DNA of 14,280 nucleotides. Source: JAZDKP01 sp043802925 (GTDB lineage: Bacteria > Fibrobacterota > OXYB2-FULL-49-7 > JAEUSG01). A program made the translations under genes and the position numbers. The DNA is taken from assembly GCA_043802925.1 (NCBI GenBank), contig JAZDKP010000200.1, positions 1 to 14,280 on the forward strand, given 5' to 3'. A model generated the notes under the pieces. The model had not been told where the DNA came from, searched no databases, and saw only the letters and a program-made list of their open reading frames with translations. Each line of letters begins with the position of its first letter. The stretch's first letter is position 1. This document shows, piece after piece, positions 1-7,699 of this stretch.

Positions 1-1614
1 CAGGATGGCCTTTTCGTACGTGTAGGTGTACGTGTCCTCCAGCGAATCCCTGGCAAAGTCGTAAATACGCAGCGAGTCGCGGCAGCGCTTATACTGCGGG
101 TACGCGAGCGTGTCGAGCCGTATTTTAGACACCGGGCAGAAACGGAATTCCTTCGCGTTTGTATTGGGCACCCAGGCCGTGTCGAACCCGCCGCAGCGTG
201 CGTTCGCGGTCACGGCCAGGTGCGCCTGCACCCAGCGGCCTTCGACCTGGCTGTAGCCCGTGACCAGCTCGCGAATGAGCGTAAGGTTGGTGCTGCCGTA
301 CGCCACCTTGAGGGTGTCGTTGAGCTTGACACCGCCCGGATTGGGCAGGTACTGGTAGGTACCGAAGCCCGTGCCCACACTGTTGGTGATGGCGCCGCCG
401 GTCGTGGATGTGGAATCAAAGAAGTAGGTGGTGGCGCCCAGTACGACGGTGCCGTCGCCCGTGAAACTATACCGCTCGAGTTCCGTGGCCGCGTCAACCC
501 AGTTGCCCGCAACACGCTTGTCGCCGTGCTTCAAACCGCCCACAAAGGGGTGGACCACCTGCTTCTGGGTGCTGCCGTCGTACTGCATGGCCATGTAGTA
601 CTTGGTGTCGGACCAGTGGTCGTGGCCGCTCGCTTCTTCGTTGAACGGGACGGTGCGACGGCGGTACATCTGCTTGATGCCACCCTTGGAACCGTTGGGG
701 CCGAGAATGTCGTCATCATTGCTGTAGAAATCCATTTTGAAGACGTTGCCCACCTGGGGCAGGCCGTCCGTGCCGTAAAAGCCGGTGCCGTCAAGCGCGC
801 TCCAGAGCTCGGTCTTGTAGGGGAATTTGAACTCCATGTGCCATACGGAGCGGAACCAGGGGTCCGTGCCCTGCGATGTGGCCGCGAAGTCGATGCCAAA
901 GGCGCTTTGGCCACGGGTGAAGTTCGTGGCCTCGTCGCCGCGGGACTGGTTGTGTAAAAGGTTCATATGGATAAGGCCGCTCAGGTAGGGTTCTTCGTTC
1001 ATGCGCTTGTGGATGTTTAGATAGGCGGTGTGCGAGTTGTCGCCGTAAGGCATAAGCACGGCGTTGTCGCTGTAATAGCGGCGGAAGGTGTTGCCTCCGG
1101 TCTTTGACCAGAGTCCCGCGCCGTAATCGCCCCAGTCCCAAGGGTCGATAGCGAGTTGTATACCGTCCTGCAGATACCAGCCGAGCAGGCTGTCCACATC
1201 GTGGATGTCATCGTGCGTTTCGACGCCCACGTAAAAGCCGTCATGGTTGTAGCAGAAGCGCCAGATGGCGTGAATGTCCTGCGGGCCTTTGTACTCGCGG
1301 GGGTCCTGGCAGGCCTTTGCAGCGCCCGCGTCCTCCCAGCTGTTGATGATGAGCGTCTCGGCGTACCACCAGATGGAGTCTTCGAGCAGGCCATCGATGA
1401 CCGGCGCGTAGTACCGCTGGGGAATGGAACCAGGGACCGGAGGCGTGGTGCGGACTTTGTACTTGATGTCACCACGGTAATGGCCCTCAAAAGGCGCCAT
1501 GAGCCCCGAAGTGTCGCAGTTGGTGGCATTGGGAAAACTGGCCGGATCGAGCCAGGCCTGTGAAAAGGCCATGGCCGCCAGCAGACCGGCAGTCAGCAGG
1601 ATTTTCTTTAACAT
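1..1614 (-). CDS. Secreted protein with CBM9/DOMON-like domain, 3' end beyond the window
   Basis: Reading from the ATG at 1614 gives 538 codons without a stop up to base 1, so the C-terminus is missing. Residues 1-20 are a clear signal peptide: MLKK, then a hydrophobic run ending in FSQA, with likely cleavage after Ala20. Residues about 72-302 look like a CBM9-like (DOMON superfamily) beta-sandwich. The matching pieces are VIDGLLEDSIWWYAETL near 72, IWRFCYNHDGFYVGVETHDD near 117-136, DGIQLAIDPWDWG near 150, the amphipathic strand WHMEFKFPYKTELW near 258, and VGNVFKMDFYSNDDD near 288. Such domains occur in carbohydrate-binding or heme-binding extracytoplasmic proteins. Which ligand applies here is not visible, and no catalytic domain can be seen. 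The remainder (about 340-538) is Thr/Gly/Asp-rich with several cysteines (474, 493, 511). A strong AAGGAGG lies 7 bases before the ATG. The start and reading frame are secure; the domain call is moderate. Confidence 0.85.
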   Translation of the reverse strand, partial: MLKKILLTAGLLAAMAFSQAWLDPASFPNATNCDTSGLMAPFEGHYRGDIKYKVRTTPPVPGSIPQRYYAPVIDGLLEDSIWWYAETLIINSWEDAGAAKACQDPREYKGPQDIHAIWRFCYNHDGFYVGVETHDDIHDVDSLLGWYLQDGIQLAIDPWDWGDYGAGLWSKTGGNTFRRYYSDNAVLMPYGDNSHTAYLNIHKRMNEEPYLSGLIHMNLLHNQSRGDEATNFTRGQSAFGIDFAATSQGTDPWFRSVWHMEFKFPYKTELWSALDGTGFYGTDGLPQVGNVFKMDFYSNDDDILGPNGSKGGIKQMYRRRTVPFNEEASGHDHWSDTKYYMAMQYDGSTQKQVVHPFVGGLKHGDKRVAGNWVDAATELERYSFTGDGTVVLGATTYFFDSTSTTGGAITNSVGTGFGTYQYLPNPGGVKLNDTLKVAYGSTNLTLIRELVTGYSQVEGRWVQAHLAVTANARCGGFDTAWVPNTNAKEFRFCPVSKIRLDTLAYPQYKRCRDSLRIYDFARDSLEDTYTYTYEKAIL

Positions 1615-1621
1615 ACCCTGT

Positions 1622-1628
1622 CCTCCTT
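1622..1628 (-). promoter_or_regulatory. Shine-Dalgarno site of the CBM9-like gene
   Basis: The minus strand reads AAGGAGG, 7 bases before the ATG at 1614. It fixes the start of the secreted protein. The 118-base gap (1615-1732) is very AT-rich around 1645-1695, as expected of a promoter region, but I cannot pick a convincing -35/-10 pair. I also see no strong terminator hairpin behind the upstream LRR gene. The CBM9-like gene may therefore be read through from the LRR gene or have its own promoter. Confidence 0.7.
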
Positions 1629-1732
1629 CTTTGTTAAGTAAATCCTATTAAAACAAGCTTTTAATATAATATTTGATCTTTTTAAATAAACCTAAAAACG
1701 CCTGTTGTTTTGCAGCACGGTCCCTTTTCCTC

Positions 1733-3196
1733 TCACTTGCACTGGGTGTCGCGCCAGCGCGTCGAATCAGCGGGATCGAAATAGCGCCGGTAATGGTTGT
1801 CGAGCCAGGCGGCCACAGGGCCCGTGACATTGCAGAGCCGGTTCCAGGTCACGTCCACCTGGCAATTGAGCCGCACCACGCTGTCCGGGAGCGCGGCAAG
1901 GTTGTTTTCGCGCAGGGAAAGCTCTTTGAGCATGCGCAGGCGGCCCAACGTGCCGGGCAACGAATCGAGCCGGTTGTTGTTGACCCACAGGATGGAAAGG
2001 CTGGTCAGCCGGCCGATTTCGGGCGGCAGCGTGGAGAGGCTGTTACCGCTCAAGACCAGCGAACGGAGACCCGAAAGATTGTCAATGGCTGGCGGCAGCG
2101 CGGTCAGCCGGTTGATTTCGGCCCGCAGGGACGTAAGGCGCGGCAGGGTAAAAAGGAAGGCGGGCAGGCCGTCGATATTATTGAAAGACAGGTCCAGTTC
2201 CTCCAGGCAGGCAAGACCGCCCACAGCCGTGGGCACATCGGCAAGTCGCTGGCCGATGAGCTCGAGCACCTTCAGGGAGTCAAGTTCGGAAAGACGCGCG
2301 GAGACGCGCAACGGCGCGGATGTGTTCCCGGTGCCCAAAAGCCCCAGGTATTCGAGCCGGTCGAGTTTCGCGATGTCGTCGGGAATGACGGAAAAGTCGC
2401 GCTGGCACTTGAGGTAGGCGACCCGGCCGTTAATGACCCAGATGACGTCAGAGACGAGGTCCGTGAGGCCGTTGCTGTCGAGGATGGCGCGGACCGCGAC
2501 CGTGTCGGCTGCAAAGGCGGGCCCGCCCGTGACGTGGAGCCGCTCCACCATGTTCACAATATCGAGCCCGGTGGTCTCGCCGGAGCGGACCGTGATGTTG
2601 GAAGTGTCAATCATGGCAAAACCGGGCCGCTGCGCCTGGATGCGGAAGCGGTAGACGCCCTCCGGAAGGTTTTGGATAAGGAAGTACCCCTCCTTCTGGA
2701 CCGGCTTTACGATGTTCAGGTTCCAGATGACGGCCTCAAAGACGCCGAAGGAGTCGGGAAGCTGATCGTACTTGACCGTGAGCCATCCCTGGATGGCGCC
2801 GCAGGGCTTGAGCGTGTCGGTACCCACGCTCACGAGCGTGTCGGCCGATGGCAGCGTGACGCGGTTCAGCGCACCCCGGCCGCCGGGCCCCTGGATTTCG
2901 ATGATGTAGGTGGTGGGCGCCAGGTCCGAATCGTGGTAGCTGCCGGTACTGTCCGTGATGAGCGTGATCGGATCCGCGTCCTTCATTTCAGGACTGGGCG
3001 CCATTTCAGGATGCAAAAGGACCACCGCGCCCGGCACCGGCGCGCCGTTCGCGTCCACCACGCGCCCGGACACGCCCGTGAGCGCGTTCCCGGTCTCGTC
3101 CGTGCCGCCGGAGTGGCCGGCCACGTCCGGACCCGTGGAGCAGGCCGTCCAGAGCAGGCAGGCCGCGGCGAACAATAAGCGCGGGAGGGTTTTCAT
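1733..3196 (-). CDS. Lipoprotein with regulatory-like beta domains and leucine-rich repeats
   Basis: This 487-residue protein starts with a lipoprotein signal peptide: MKTLPR, a hydrophobic core, then WTAC with the lipid cysteine at Cys19. The box is slightly off consensus because Trp is at -3. Residues about 41-101 resemble a carboxypeptidase regulatory-like (transthyretin-type) domain (GVSGRVVDANGAPVPGAVV, then TDSTGSY). Residues about 131-215 form a second beta domain with FLIQNLPEGVYRFRI. Residues about 262-455 hold leucine-rich repeats of about 23 residues, pattern LxxLPxxIxxLxxLxxLxLxxNxL, clearest at 325-440. A cysteine-containing cap (Cys445, Cys455, Cys486) closes the protein. Such repeats usually bind proteins, and the molecule should be anchored in a membrane facing the periplasm or the cell surface. 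Its ATG overlaps the TGA of the TIGR02147 gene by four bases, so the two are translationally coupled and probably work together. The partner and signal are unknown. Confidence 0.93.
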   Translation of the reverse strand: MKTLPRLLFAAACLLWTACSTGPDVAGHSGGTDETGNALTGVSGRVVDANGAPVPGAVVLLHPEMAPSPEMKDADPITLITDSTGSYHDSDLAPTTYIIEIQGPGGRGALNRVTLPSADTLVSVGTDTLKPCGAIQGWLTVKYDQLPDSFGVFEAVIWNLNIVKPVQKEGYFLIQNLPEGVYRFRIQAQRPGFAMIDTSNITVRSGETTGLDIVNMVERLHVTGGPAFAADTVAVRAILDSNGLTDLVSDVIWVINGRVAYLKCQRDFSVIPDDIAKLDRLEYLGLLGTGNTSAPLRVSARLSELDSLKVLELIGQRLADVPTAVGGLACLEELDLSFNNIDGLPAFLFTLPRLTSLRAEINRLTALPPAIDNLSGLRSLVLSGNSLSTLPPEIGRLTSLSILWVNNNRLDSLPGTLGRLRMLKELSLRENNLAALPDSVVRLNCQVDVTWNRLCNVTGPVAAWLDNHYRRYFDPADSTRWRDTQCK

Positions 3197-4020
3197 GGCC
3201 GCACGTCCCCGCTTAAGGGAAACAATTGGAGGTTCAGCCGGTACACCCGGTCCATGTGTTCCTGGTTGGCCACGATGCGCTTGACGCGGTCCTTGAACGC
3301 GGTGATTTCCTGCTTGATGAGCTGGTAGTTTTCATGGGTCACGCCCATGGTGATGCCCGAAATGTCGCGTTCCGTGGGCGGAAAGGCCTCAATGGCCTGG
3401 CTCCCGAGCTGCGAGAACTGCTGGTTGACGTTGCGCACAGTCGTGGAAACCACCTCGGAGCCGCTCGTGAGGTGGTGGTCGCTCTGCGAAAAGGTATTGT
3501 CCGCGTTTTTTACGAGCAACCCGAGCTGGAGCAGGAGCTCCACGGCTTCACGCGCCTCGCGCTTTCCGATTTGGGGCCGCACCTGCTTTCCGAGCAGCGT
3601 GTAATTACCCTTCCAGTCAAAAGCGCAGGCCAGTTCGCGGATGGCGATGTTGTGCCACTTGGAATAATAAGCGTAGTAACTGACCGGGAGCGTCTTCTCG
3701 TGGATTTTAGGCAGGAGGTTCCGCATCTCCTCGAGATGCCTGTTCTTTTCGACCGCGGTTTCGGCCTGGTTAAAACCCACAAGCGCACGGAAGAATCCTG
3801 ATTCGCGCTCCGAAAGGTTCAGCCCCTTGATGAAGCATTCAAGCGTGGATGCGGTAAGGTTACGTTTTCCGGCCACGACTTCCTGGTAGAGGGCCGCGGA
3901 CTTCAAGCCTGCCTTCCGGCTGAAGTACCGATAGGAGAAGAACGAAAACCGGGCCTTGTGTTCCTCGTAGAAACCCTGAAGGAATTGCCGGTAATCGCAA
4001 TAATGTTCAATACTTTTCAT
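3193..4020 (-). CDS. TIGR02147 / DUF4423 family protein, putative regulator
   Basis: This 275-residue soluble protein has no signal peptide. It matches my memory of the TIGR02147 family along its whole length: YRQFLQGFYEEHKA near 10-23; an XRE-like helical stretch FSYRYFSRKAGLKSAALYQE near 28-47; GKRNLTASTLECFIKGLNLS and FFRALVGFNQAET near 51-88; YYSKWHNIAIREL near 118-130; and the C-terminal RVYRLNLQLFPLS near 258-270. The family is abundant in Fibrobacter-type genomes. It is generally treated as a putative DNA-binding regulator because of the N-terminal helices, but I know of no proven target. It is the first gene of a pair: its TGA overlaps the ATG of the LRR lipoprotein gene. An AGGGA lies a few bases before the ATG at 4020, and a 201-base AT-rich gap upstream probably carries the promoter. 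Family assignment is firm; function is inferred. Confidence 0.93.
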   Translation of the reverse strand: MKSIEHYCDYRQFLQGFYEEHKARFSFFSYRYFSRKAGLKSAALYQEVVAGKRNLTASTLECFIKGLNLSERESGFFRALVGFNQAETAVEKNRHLEEMRNLLPKIHEKTLPVSYYAYYSKWHNIAIRELACAFDWKGNYTLLGKQVRPQIGKREAREAVELLLQLGLLVKNADNTFSQSDHHLTSGSEVVSTTVRNVNQQFSQLGSQAIEAFPPTERDISGITMGVTHENYQLIKQEITAFKDRVKRIVANQEHMDRVYRLNLQLFPLSGDVRP

Positions 4021-4047
4021 AAGCTATCCCTGATTGGCTCTCAATAA

Positions 4048-4076
4048 AGCATACCTGACTTTATGATCACACGCAA
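4048..4076 (-). promoter_or_regulatory. Candidate promoter of the TIGR02147-LRR pair
   Basis: On the minus strand TTGCGT (4071-4076) and TATGCT (4048-4053) are separated by 17 bases, ending about 27 bases before the ATG at 4020. The match to the sigma-70 consensus is 3/6 and 4/6, so it is weak. A TTGATA farther upstream could serve a different start site. Position in the gap and AT-richness support a promoter somewhere here, but the exact boxes are uncertain. Confidence 0.3.
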
Positions 4077-4138
4077 CGTTACTTCACTCATAAAGATATA
4101 TCAAGCGACTGTGAATCGCAATCATTATTTCAAATAAA

Positions 4139-4220
4139 CGTACTCATTTTGAGAACAGTACATACACTTTCTGTTGCAATATGAGCATTGTCCATGTTTT
4201 TTAGATGCTTTTTGAGTACG
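4139..4220. repeat. Inverted repeat in the gap behind the OMP gene
   Basis: CGTACTCA at 4139-4146 and TGAGTACG at 4213-4220 are perfect 8-base inverted copies. A smaller dyad, GTACT...AGTAC at 4140-4161, overlaps the left arm. On the minus strand the small dyad is followed by GTTTATTTG, so this could be a weak transcription end for the OMP gene. It could also be a protein-binding site upstream of the TIGR02147 gene. The rest of the 201-base gap (4021-4221) is AT-rich with no credible ORF. Confidence 0.3.
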
Positions 4221-4221
4221 C

Positions 4222-5691
4222 CTAAAACAGCCGGGTAACGGAAGCGCGGAACCGGGTGCCTCCCCGGGTCGTGGTCACGCGATTATCGGGCAGACTGGAT
4301 GAGCCGGATGGCCCACTGCTGGGAAGAGGTTTTTCAATGGGGATGATTTGCGACAGAGAAAGCCGGATATCCGACCGGAAAACATGAAGGCAATAGTCGA
4401 GGCTGGGCTGGAGCCAGTATTTGTTATAAAGAAAGGGACTCGAACCCAGCGGATCAAGGTAATAGGGAAAAAGAAAAAACTCCATCTTTCGTTCACGATA
4501 AACGAGTGTGTCCGACAATTGAACGCTTGAAAAAGCGAGCCTTCCGCTCAATGTTTGACGGTGTGTGGCGATCATGTCACCCCGGACGTCAAGCCCATAT
4601 TCAAGGAGGTCGGCGTTGAACCGATCCATGCGGTAATGCACGTCCAGAATCTGCGCCCAGCTGGAAAATGGAAACGGTTCAAAATAACCATACCCGGATA
4701 TTGCGTGGAAAAAAGCGCCGTGAATGCCAAGCCGGATTCCCCGGTTCATTTTCAATCCTGCTTCCCAGACCCCTTCGCTATGCCGCAGGGTGTCTAAAAG
4801 AAGATACGGATTCGAACCGTATTGCGATTCCAGGATGGCAAGACCCGAGGCGACATGGCAGGCGAAAAACGGAGTCAGTGCGCCAATGTGAATTTCACCG
4901 TTCAACACGGCTTCGGTTCCCGGCGCATGGACATCCATGGAAAACCCTTCGCGGCCCCTGGCGCCAAAACTTGTGAGCATCGTATACGCCGCATTCGCCT
5001 GGATGGAAATATTGCGGAACCGCCCTTCGGTAAGCAGCCCCAGCTTTTGGTTTTGCAGGAACAACGGGTAATCGAGGGCGCGGCCGTACAAAACAGGGCT
5101 GAACGCCCAGGGAGCCATTGGCGTAACGCTATAATGGCCCATCAATGAAATATATGGGAAATTGCAACCCGCCATGAACTGCGTTGCAATGGCGTCCTTT
5201 CTCGTAACCAGCGAAGGCTCCTCCTGGAGCGGAATACCCAAAACAGCCGCGGCGCTCACGTGACCCGCACGCTGCCATACCGTTGCTTCCAGGTTGGAAC
5301 GTTCGGACCAGGCATTCAGCCTGGAGATATCGTCCGAGTTCCATTGAAAGGAGGAATTCACCCCGGCGCGCGTAAATTTTAACAACAGCCCCTGGTGGGC
5401 CTGCTTTAACAACACCCGGGCCGAAGAATTCCATAGATAGGCGTATTGCCGGGTCAGGAGGGTGTCGTTTTGCGTGACCCGTTCCCGGTAACCATCAAAC
5501 CACTCCCCTTCCAGGGTAACCTGTCTTTTGGACAGGGTATCGCGCATCCATCCGTAAAGCTCCATGGCCCCCGGTTCCACAGGAAGCAGTTCCCGGACAA
5601 GGGAGGCGGACAAAGCAATGCCGGACAGGAGAAACACCAGCGCTATAATGAAAAAGCCAGGTGCATTGCCTGGCTTGTAAGCGGGCACCAT
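4222..5691 (-). CDS. Predicted outer-membrane beta-barrel protein of unknown family
   Basis: This 489-residue protein has an N-terminal hydrophobic export segment (about 12-30, FFIIALVFLLSGIALSAS). The body is made of alternating hydrophobic and polar strands rich in aromatic residues (for example FACHVASGLAILESQYGS, GIHGAFFHAISGYGYFEPF). It ends in RFRASVTRLF, with the C-terminal Phe typical of proteins inserted by the BAM machinery. I do not recognise a family. A porin-like or autonomous barrel fits, possibly an accessory to the preceding lipoprotein. The ATG at 5691 has no obvious Shine-Dalgarno site. A terminator-like hairpin lies inside codons 6-13, so the start is less certain than for the other genes, although it does give a usable signal peptide. 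By eye this gene is lower in GC than the Ton genes. Confidence 0.8.
   Translation of the reverse strand: MVPAYKPGNAPGFFIIALVFLLSGIALSASLVRELLPVEPGAMELYGWMRDTLSKRQVTLEGEWFDGYRERVTQNDTLLTRQYAYLWNSSARVLLKQAHQGLLLKFTRAGVNSSFQWNSDDISRLNAWSERSNLEATVWQRAGHVSAAAVLGIPLQEEPSLVTRKDAIATQFMAGCNFPYISLMGHYSVTPMAPWAFSPVLYGRALDYPLFLQNQKLGLLTEGRFRNISIQANAAYTMLTSFGARGREGFSMDVHAPGTEAVLNGEIHIGALTPFFACHVASGLAILESQYGSNPYLLLDTLRHSEGVWEAGLKMNRGIRLGIHGAFFHAISGYGYFEPFPFSSWAQILDVHYRMDRFNADLLEYGLDVRGDMIATHRQTLSGRLAFSSVQLSDTLVYRERKMEFFLFPYYLDPLGSSPFLYNKYWLQPSLDYCLHVFRSDIRLSLSQIIPIEKPLPSSGPSGSSSLPDNRVTTTRGGTRFRASVTRLF
5651..5676 (-). terminator. Terminator-like hairpin inside the start of the OMP gene
   Basis: On the minus strand AAGCCAGG (5669-5676) pairs perfectly with CCTGGCTT (5654-5661) across a 7-base loop, and a run of five T follows (5651-5655, partly in the stem). 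It has the form of a weak intrinsic terminator or attenuator but lies within the predicted coding sequence. It may be chance, an attenuator, or a hint that the coding start is annotated too far upstream. Confidence 0.3.
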
Positions 5692-5713
5692 GGATATTAA
5701 GATAATAAATGAA

Positions 5714-5743
5714 ATGCGCCCCGGCGTAATGCCCGGGGCACAT
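5714..5743 (-). terminator. Hairpin between the 588-residue lipoprotein gene and the OMP gene
   Basis: On the minus strand ATGTGCCCCGG (5733-5743) pairs with CCGGGGCGCAT (5714-5724), an 11-base-pair GC-rich stem with one G-T wobble and an 8-base loop. TTCATTTATTAT follows. It lies 13 bases after the stop codon of the lipoprotein gene. The T tract is interrupted, so termination may be partial, which would lower expression of the barrel gene rather than abolish it. Alternatively it protects the upstream mRNA 3' end. Confidence 0.5.
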
Positions 5744-5756
5744 CAGCGCGTACGCG

Positions 5757-7523
5757 TCAGTTGATTTGTTCGCTGGCCGACAGAAAGGAGTTGATCATGT
5801 CCACCCACTTTTGGCGCGAGGTCATGTCAGGAAAGAACCCGCCCATGGTGTAATCGCTGAAATAGGGGAAAGTCCTGTAATCATCGGAATTCAAGTCACC
5901 AAGATCCTGGCCGTTATCATTGAGAAAACGAATGGGGGTAACACTGGAATTGATGTTGAGGCTCGCTTGATAACGGATGGAATCCGTGAGCACATAGGAT
6001 CTGGAATAGCCATAATTCATGATGGTATCGATACGGGCTGGATTATCAATATAAAAGGAATCGCTATTGTTTACCCATACCTGATTGGTGGCCCAACCAT
6101 TCGAATAAAAATCTTTTGACGTGTCCAAAACAACCCATTCCGATTCGTTAAGCCACTGGTGCTTTGGCAACAGCGTCTTGAGGTCCTGGATGGGTGTATT
6201 CAGGAACGCCATGACATTGATTTTGAGGTTGAGGCTTTTGTTGTCCACCGTATCAAGCGTATAGGGGCCGGACAGCAGTTCGGTGATAAAATTCAGGAAG
6301 GTCTCGGGGGTCGCGAACTTACTTGTGAGAGCAGCGGAAATACCGGCTTTAACCAGGTCCTCGCTCCGATTGAACTTGGCAAAGCCGGAGTCGAGATCAT
6401 CGATATCCGTCATTTTGATGATATCGAGGCTCTGCATACCCCGGTTTTCAGCCCGATAGGCCGCGAGCGCCGCCTGTAATGTCACCGGGATGGCCATCAG
6501 ATCATTTTTTGCAAGAAGATTAAAACCGGGATGGAGGGTCAGATAATCCGTACCCGGCTGCAAAGAATACTTCAGGATGCGACCGAAAGCCATGTCATAG
6601 GAGGTATCGATGGAGGAATAGACCCGGTAAAGGGTGTCCGTTGATACGCGCTGAAACTGACGCCACTCATAACTATTGCCACTGGCGCGATCCATGTCAA
6701 GGAATCCGGAAAAATCCTTGACCCCGGGCGCGGTATAGAAATCATGGTCGTACATACAGAAGATATTAAGGGATGCGCGAATGAAACGGAGCGAGGCCTC
6801 CAGAAGAAGGACTTCACCCTTGTCGATTTTAAATTGTTCGCCATCGATCGTCAGGGTGAGCGTGGGGTCGGTCTGGGCTTCGATGCGCTTGAGCGCGGCT
6901 ATTGCGTTGCTGATAACGGGCACGACTTCACCTGCGGCAATGGTCTGGACATAGGTGACCGAAACAAAACGCGGGAACTTGGGCGCAACCGGGCTTGGTG
7001 CGGCCTGGGCCAGGGCCTCTATCAAACAGGCCTTGGCCAGGGTGGCAAGGGTACTGTCGTAGTTCTGATAGGCGCTGTCCCACCCGTGAATGGAATCCGC
7101 CATCTTTTTTATGGCTGCCGAGGTATTGAGCGCCATGGTTGAGGCGACCGTGTACCCGAGATTGGCCTTGATGTTGGCGGGGTTGAGGTTAAGGGCGTCC
7201 TCGAAATGGCCACGGACCCTGGTAAAACCGGCATTCGCCCAGTCATCGTAGGTCTCAATGTTCTTTAAAATCCGGATAAGCGAGTCCAGCTCGTCGTAGG
7301 CGGCATCGGCAATGGCCGCGGCCTCCGTGCTGTCACTGGCCGTGGGCTGATGTGTGGGGTTGAAGGTGGCGTTGGTGTCGGGCGGGATGATGAGGGTGGT
7401 GTTGGACGGGTCTTCCACCTTGGCTTTGTTCTGGTCCAATGGATTGGAACAACCCGTCATCATTAGGATGAGGGCCGCAAGGGCAAAGATCGATAAAAAG
7501 CTCCGGTTCAGATTGGAAACCAT
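5757..7523 (-). CDS. Lipoprotein of unknown function with TPR-like N-terminal part
   Basis: I chose the ATG at 7523 (588 residues) over a TTG 42 bases upstream because AGGAGG sits directly before it and the product then begins with a normal lipoprotein signal. The signal is MVSNLNRS, a hydrophobic core and MTGC, with the lipid cysteine at Cys25. A Pro/Thr/Asn-rich linker follows (about 35-65). A helical segment near 103-136 (HFEDALNLNPANIKANLGY) looks like a single tetratricopeptide-type repeat. The remainder contains no motif I recognise. It should sit on a membrane in the cell envelope. It follows the Ton/receptor block after a 176-base gap with its own candidate promoter and precedes the barrel gene, so a role as periplasmic or surface partner of one of these is plausible but unproven. 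Confidence 0.88.
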   Translation of the reverse strand: MVSNLNRSFLSIFALAALILMMTGCSNPLDQNKAKVEDPSNTTLIIPPDTNATFNPTHQPTASDSTEAAAIADAAYDELDSLIRILKNIETYDDWANAGFTRVRGHFEDALNLNPANIKANLGYTVASTMALNTSAAIKKMADSIHGWDSAYQNYDSTLATLAKACLIEALAQAAPSPVAPKFPRFVSVTYVQTIAAGEVVPVISNAIAALKRIEAQTDPTLTLTIDGEQFKIDKGEVLLLEASLRFIRASLNIFCMYDHDFYTAPGVKDFSGFLDMDRASGNSYEWRQFQRVSTDTLYRVYSSIDTSYDMAFGRILKYSLQPGTDYLTLHPGFNLLAKNDLMAIPVTLQAALAAYRAENRGMQSLDIIKMTDIDDLDSGFAKFNRSEDLVKAGISAALTSKFATPETFLNFITELLSGPYTLDTVDNKSLNLKINVMAFLNTPIQDLKTLLPKHQWLNESEWVVLDTSKDFYSNGWATNQVWVNNSDSFYIDNPARIDTIMNYGYSRSYVLTDSIRYQASLNINSSVTPIRFLNDNGQDLGDLNSDDYRTFPYFSDYTMGGFFPDMTSRQKWVDMINSFLSASEQIN

Positions 7524-7527
7524 GAAA

Positions 7528-7533
7528 CCTCCT
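7528..7533 (-). promoter_or_regulatory. Shine-Dalgarno site that sets the lipoprotein start
   Basis: AGGAGG on the minus strand lies 4 bases before the ATG at 7523. The in-frame TTG at 7565 has no comparable site. The site therefore decides for the shorter, 588-residue product, whose signal peptide is also better. Confidence 0.75.
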
Positions 7534-7591
7534 GTAAAAAGTTTACTGATAGAGACGCGCTTCAAAACAAATTGACTGAATGTCTTCGGCT

Positions 7592-7620
7592 AAAATAAGA
7601 AATACACTTGTCATATTCAA
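7592..7620 (-). promoter_or_regulatory. Candidate promoter of the 588-residue lipoprotein gene
   Basis: On the minus strand TTGAAT (7615-7620) and TATTTT (7592-7597) are 17 bases apart, each with 4/6 match to sigma-70 boxes. A start about 60 bases before the ATG at 7523 would result. The 176-base gap 7524-7699 is AT-rich and holds no ORF of note. It contains only a weak 5-base-pair hairpin behind the upstream gene (7671-7684), so read-through from the receptor operon also remains possible. Confidence 0.4.
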
Positions 7621-7699
7621 AGAAAAGATAATTATTCCTGAAAACGAGGGCTGTGACGGGGATCACATGTTGAAATATTTTTCAGCGACGGATAACCGC

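Noticed and set aside
220..1563. Several plus and minus open frames (220-957, 531-914, 1017-1529, 1156-1563)
   Set aside because: The continuous minus frame from 1614 to 1, with signal peptide and CBM9-like motifs, explains the region.
1673..3178. Long plus-strand open frame of 501 codons opposite the LRR lipoprotein gene
   Set aside because: The minus strand has a lipoprotein signal, regulatory-like domains and regular leucine-rich repeats. The plus frame has no domain or signal and is an antisense shadow of a GC-rich gene.
7524..7565. TTG start at 7565 for the 588-residue lipoprotein
   Set aside because: There is no ribosome-binding site, and it gives a 14-residue extension before a good signal peptide. 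The ATG at 7523 has AGGAGG just upstream.
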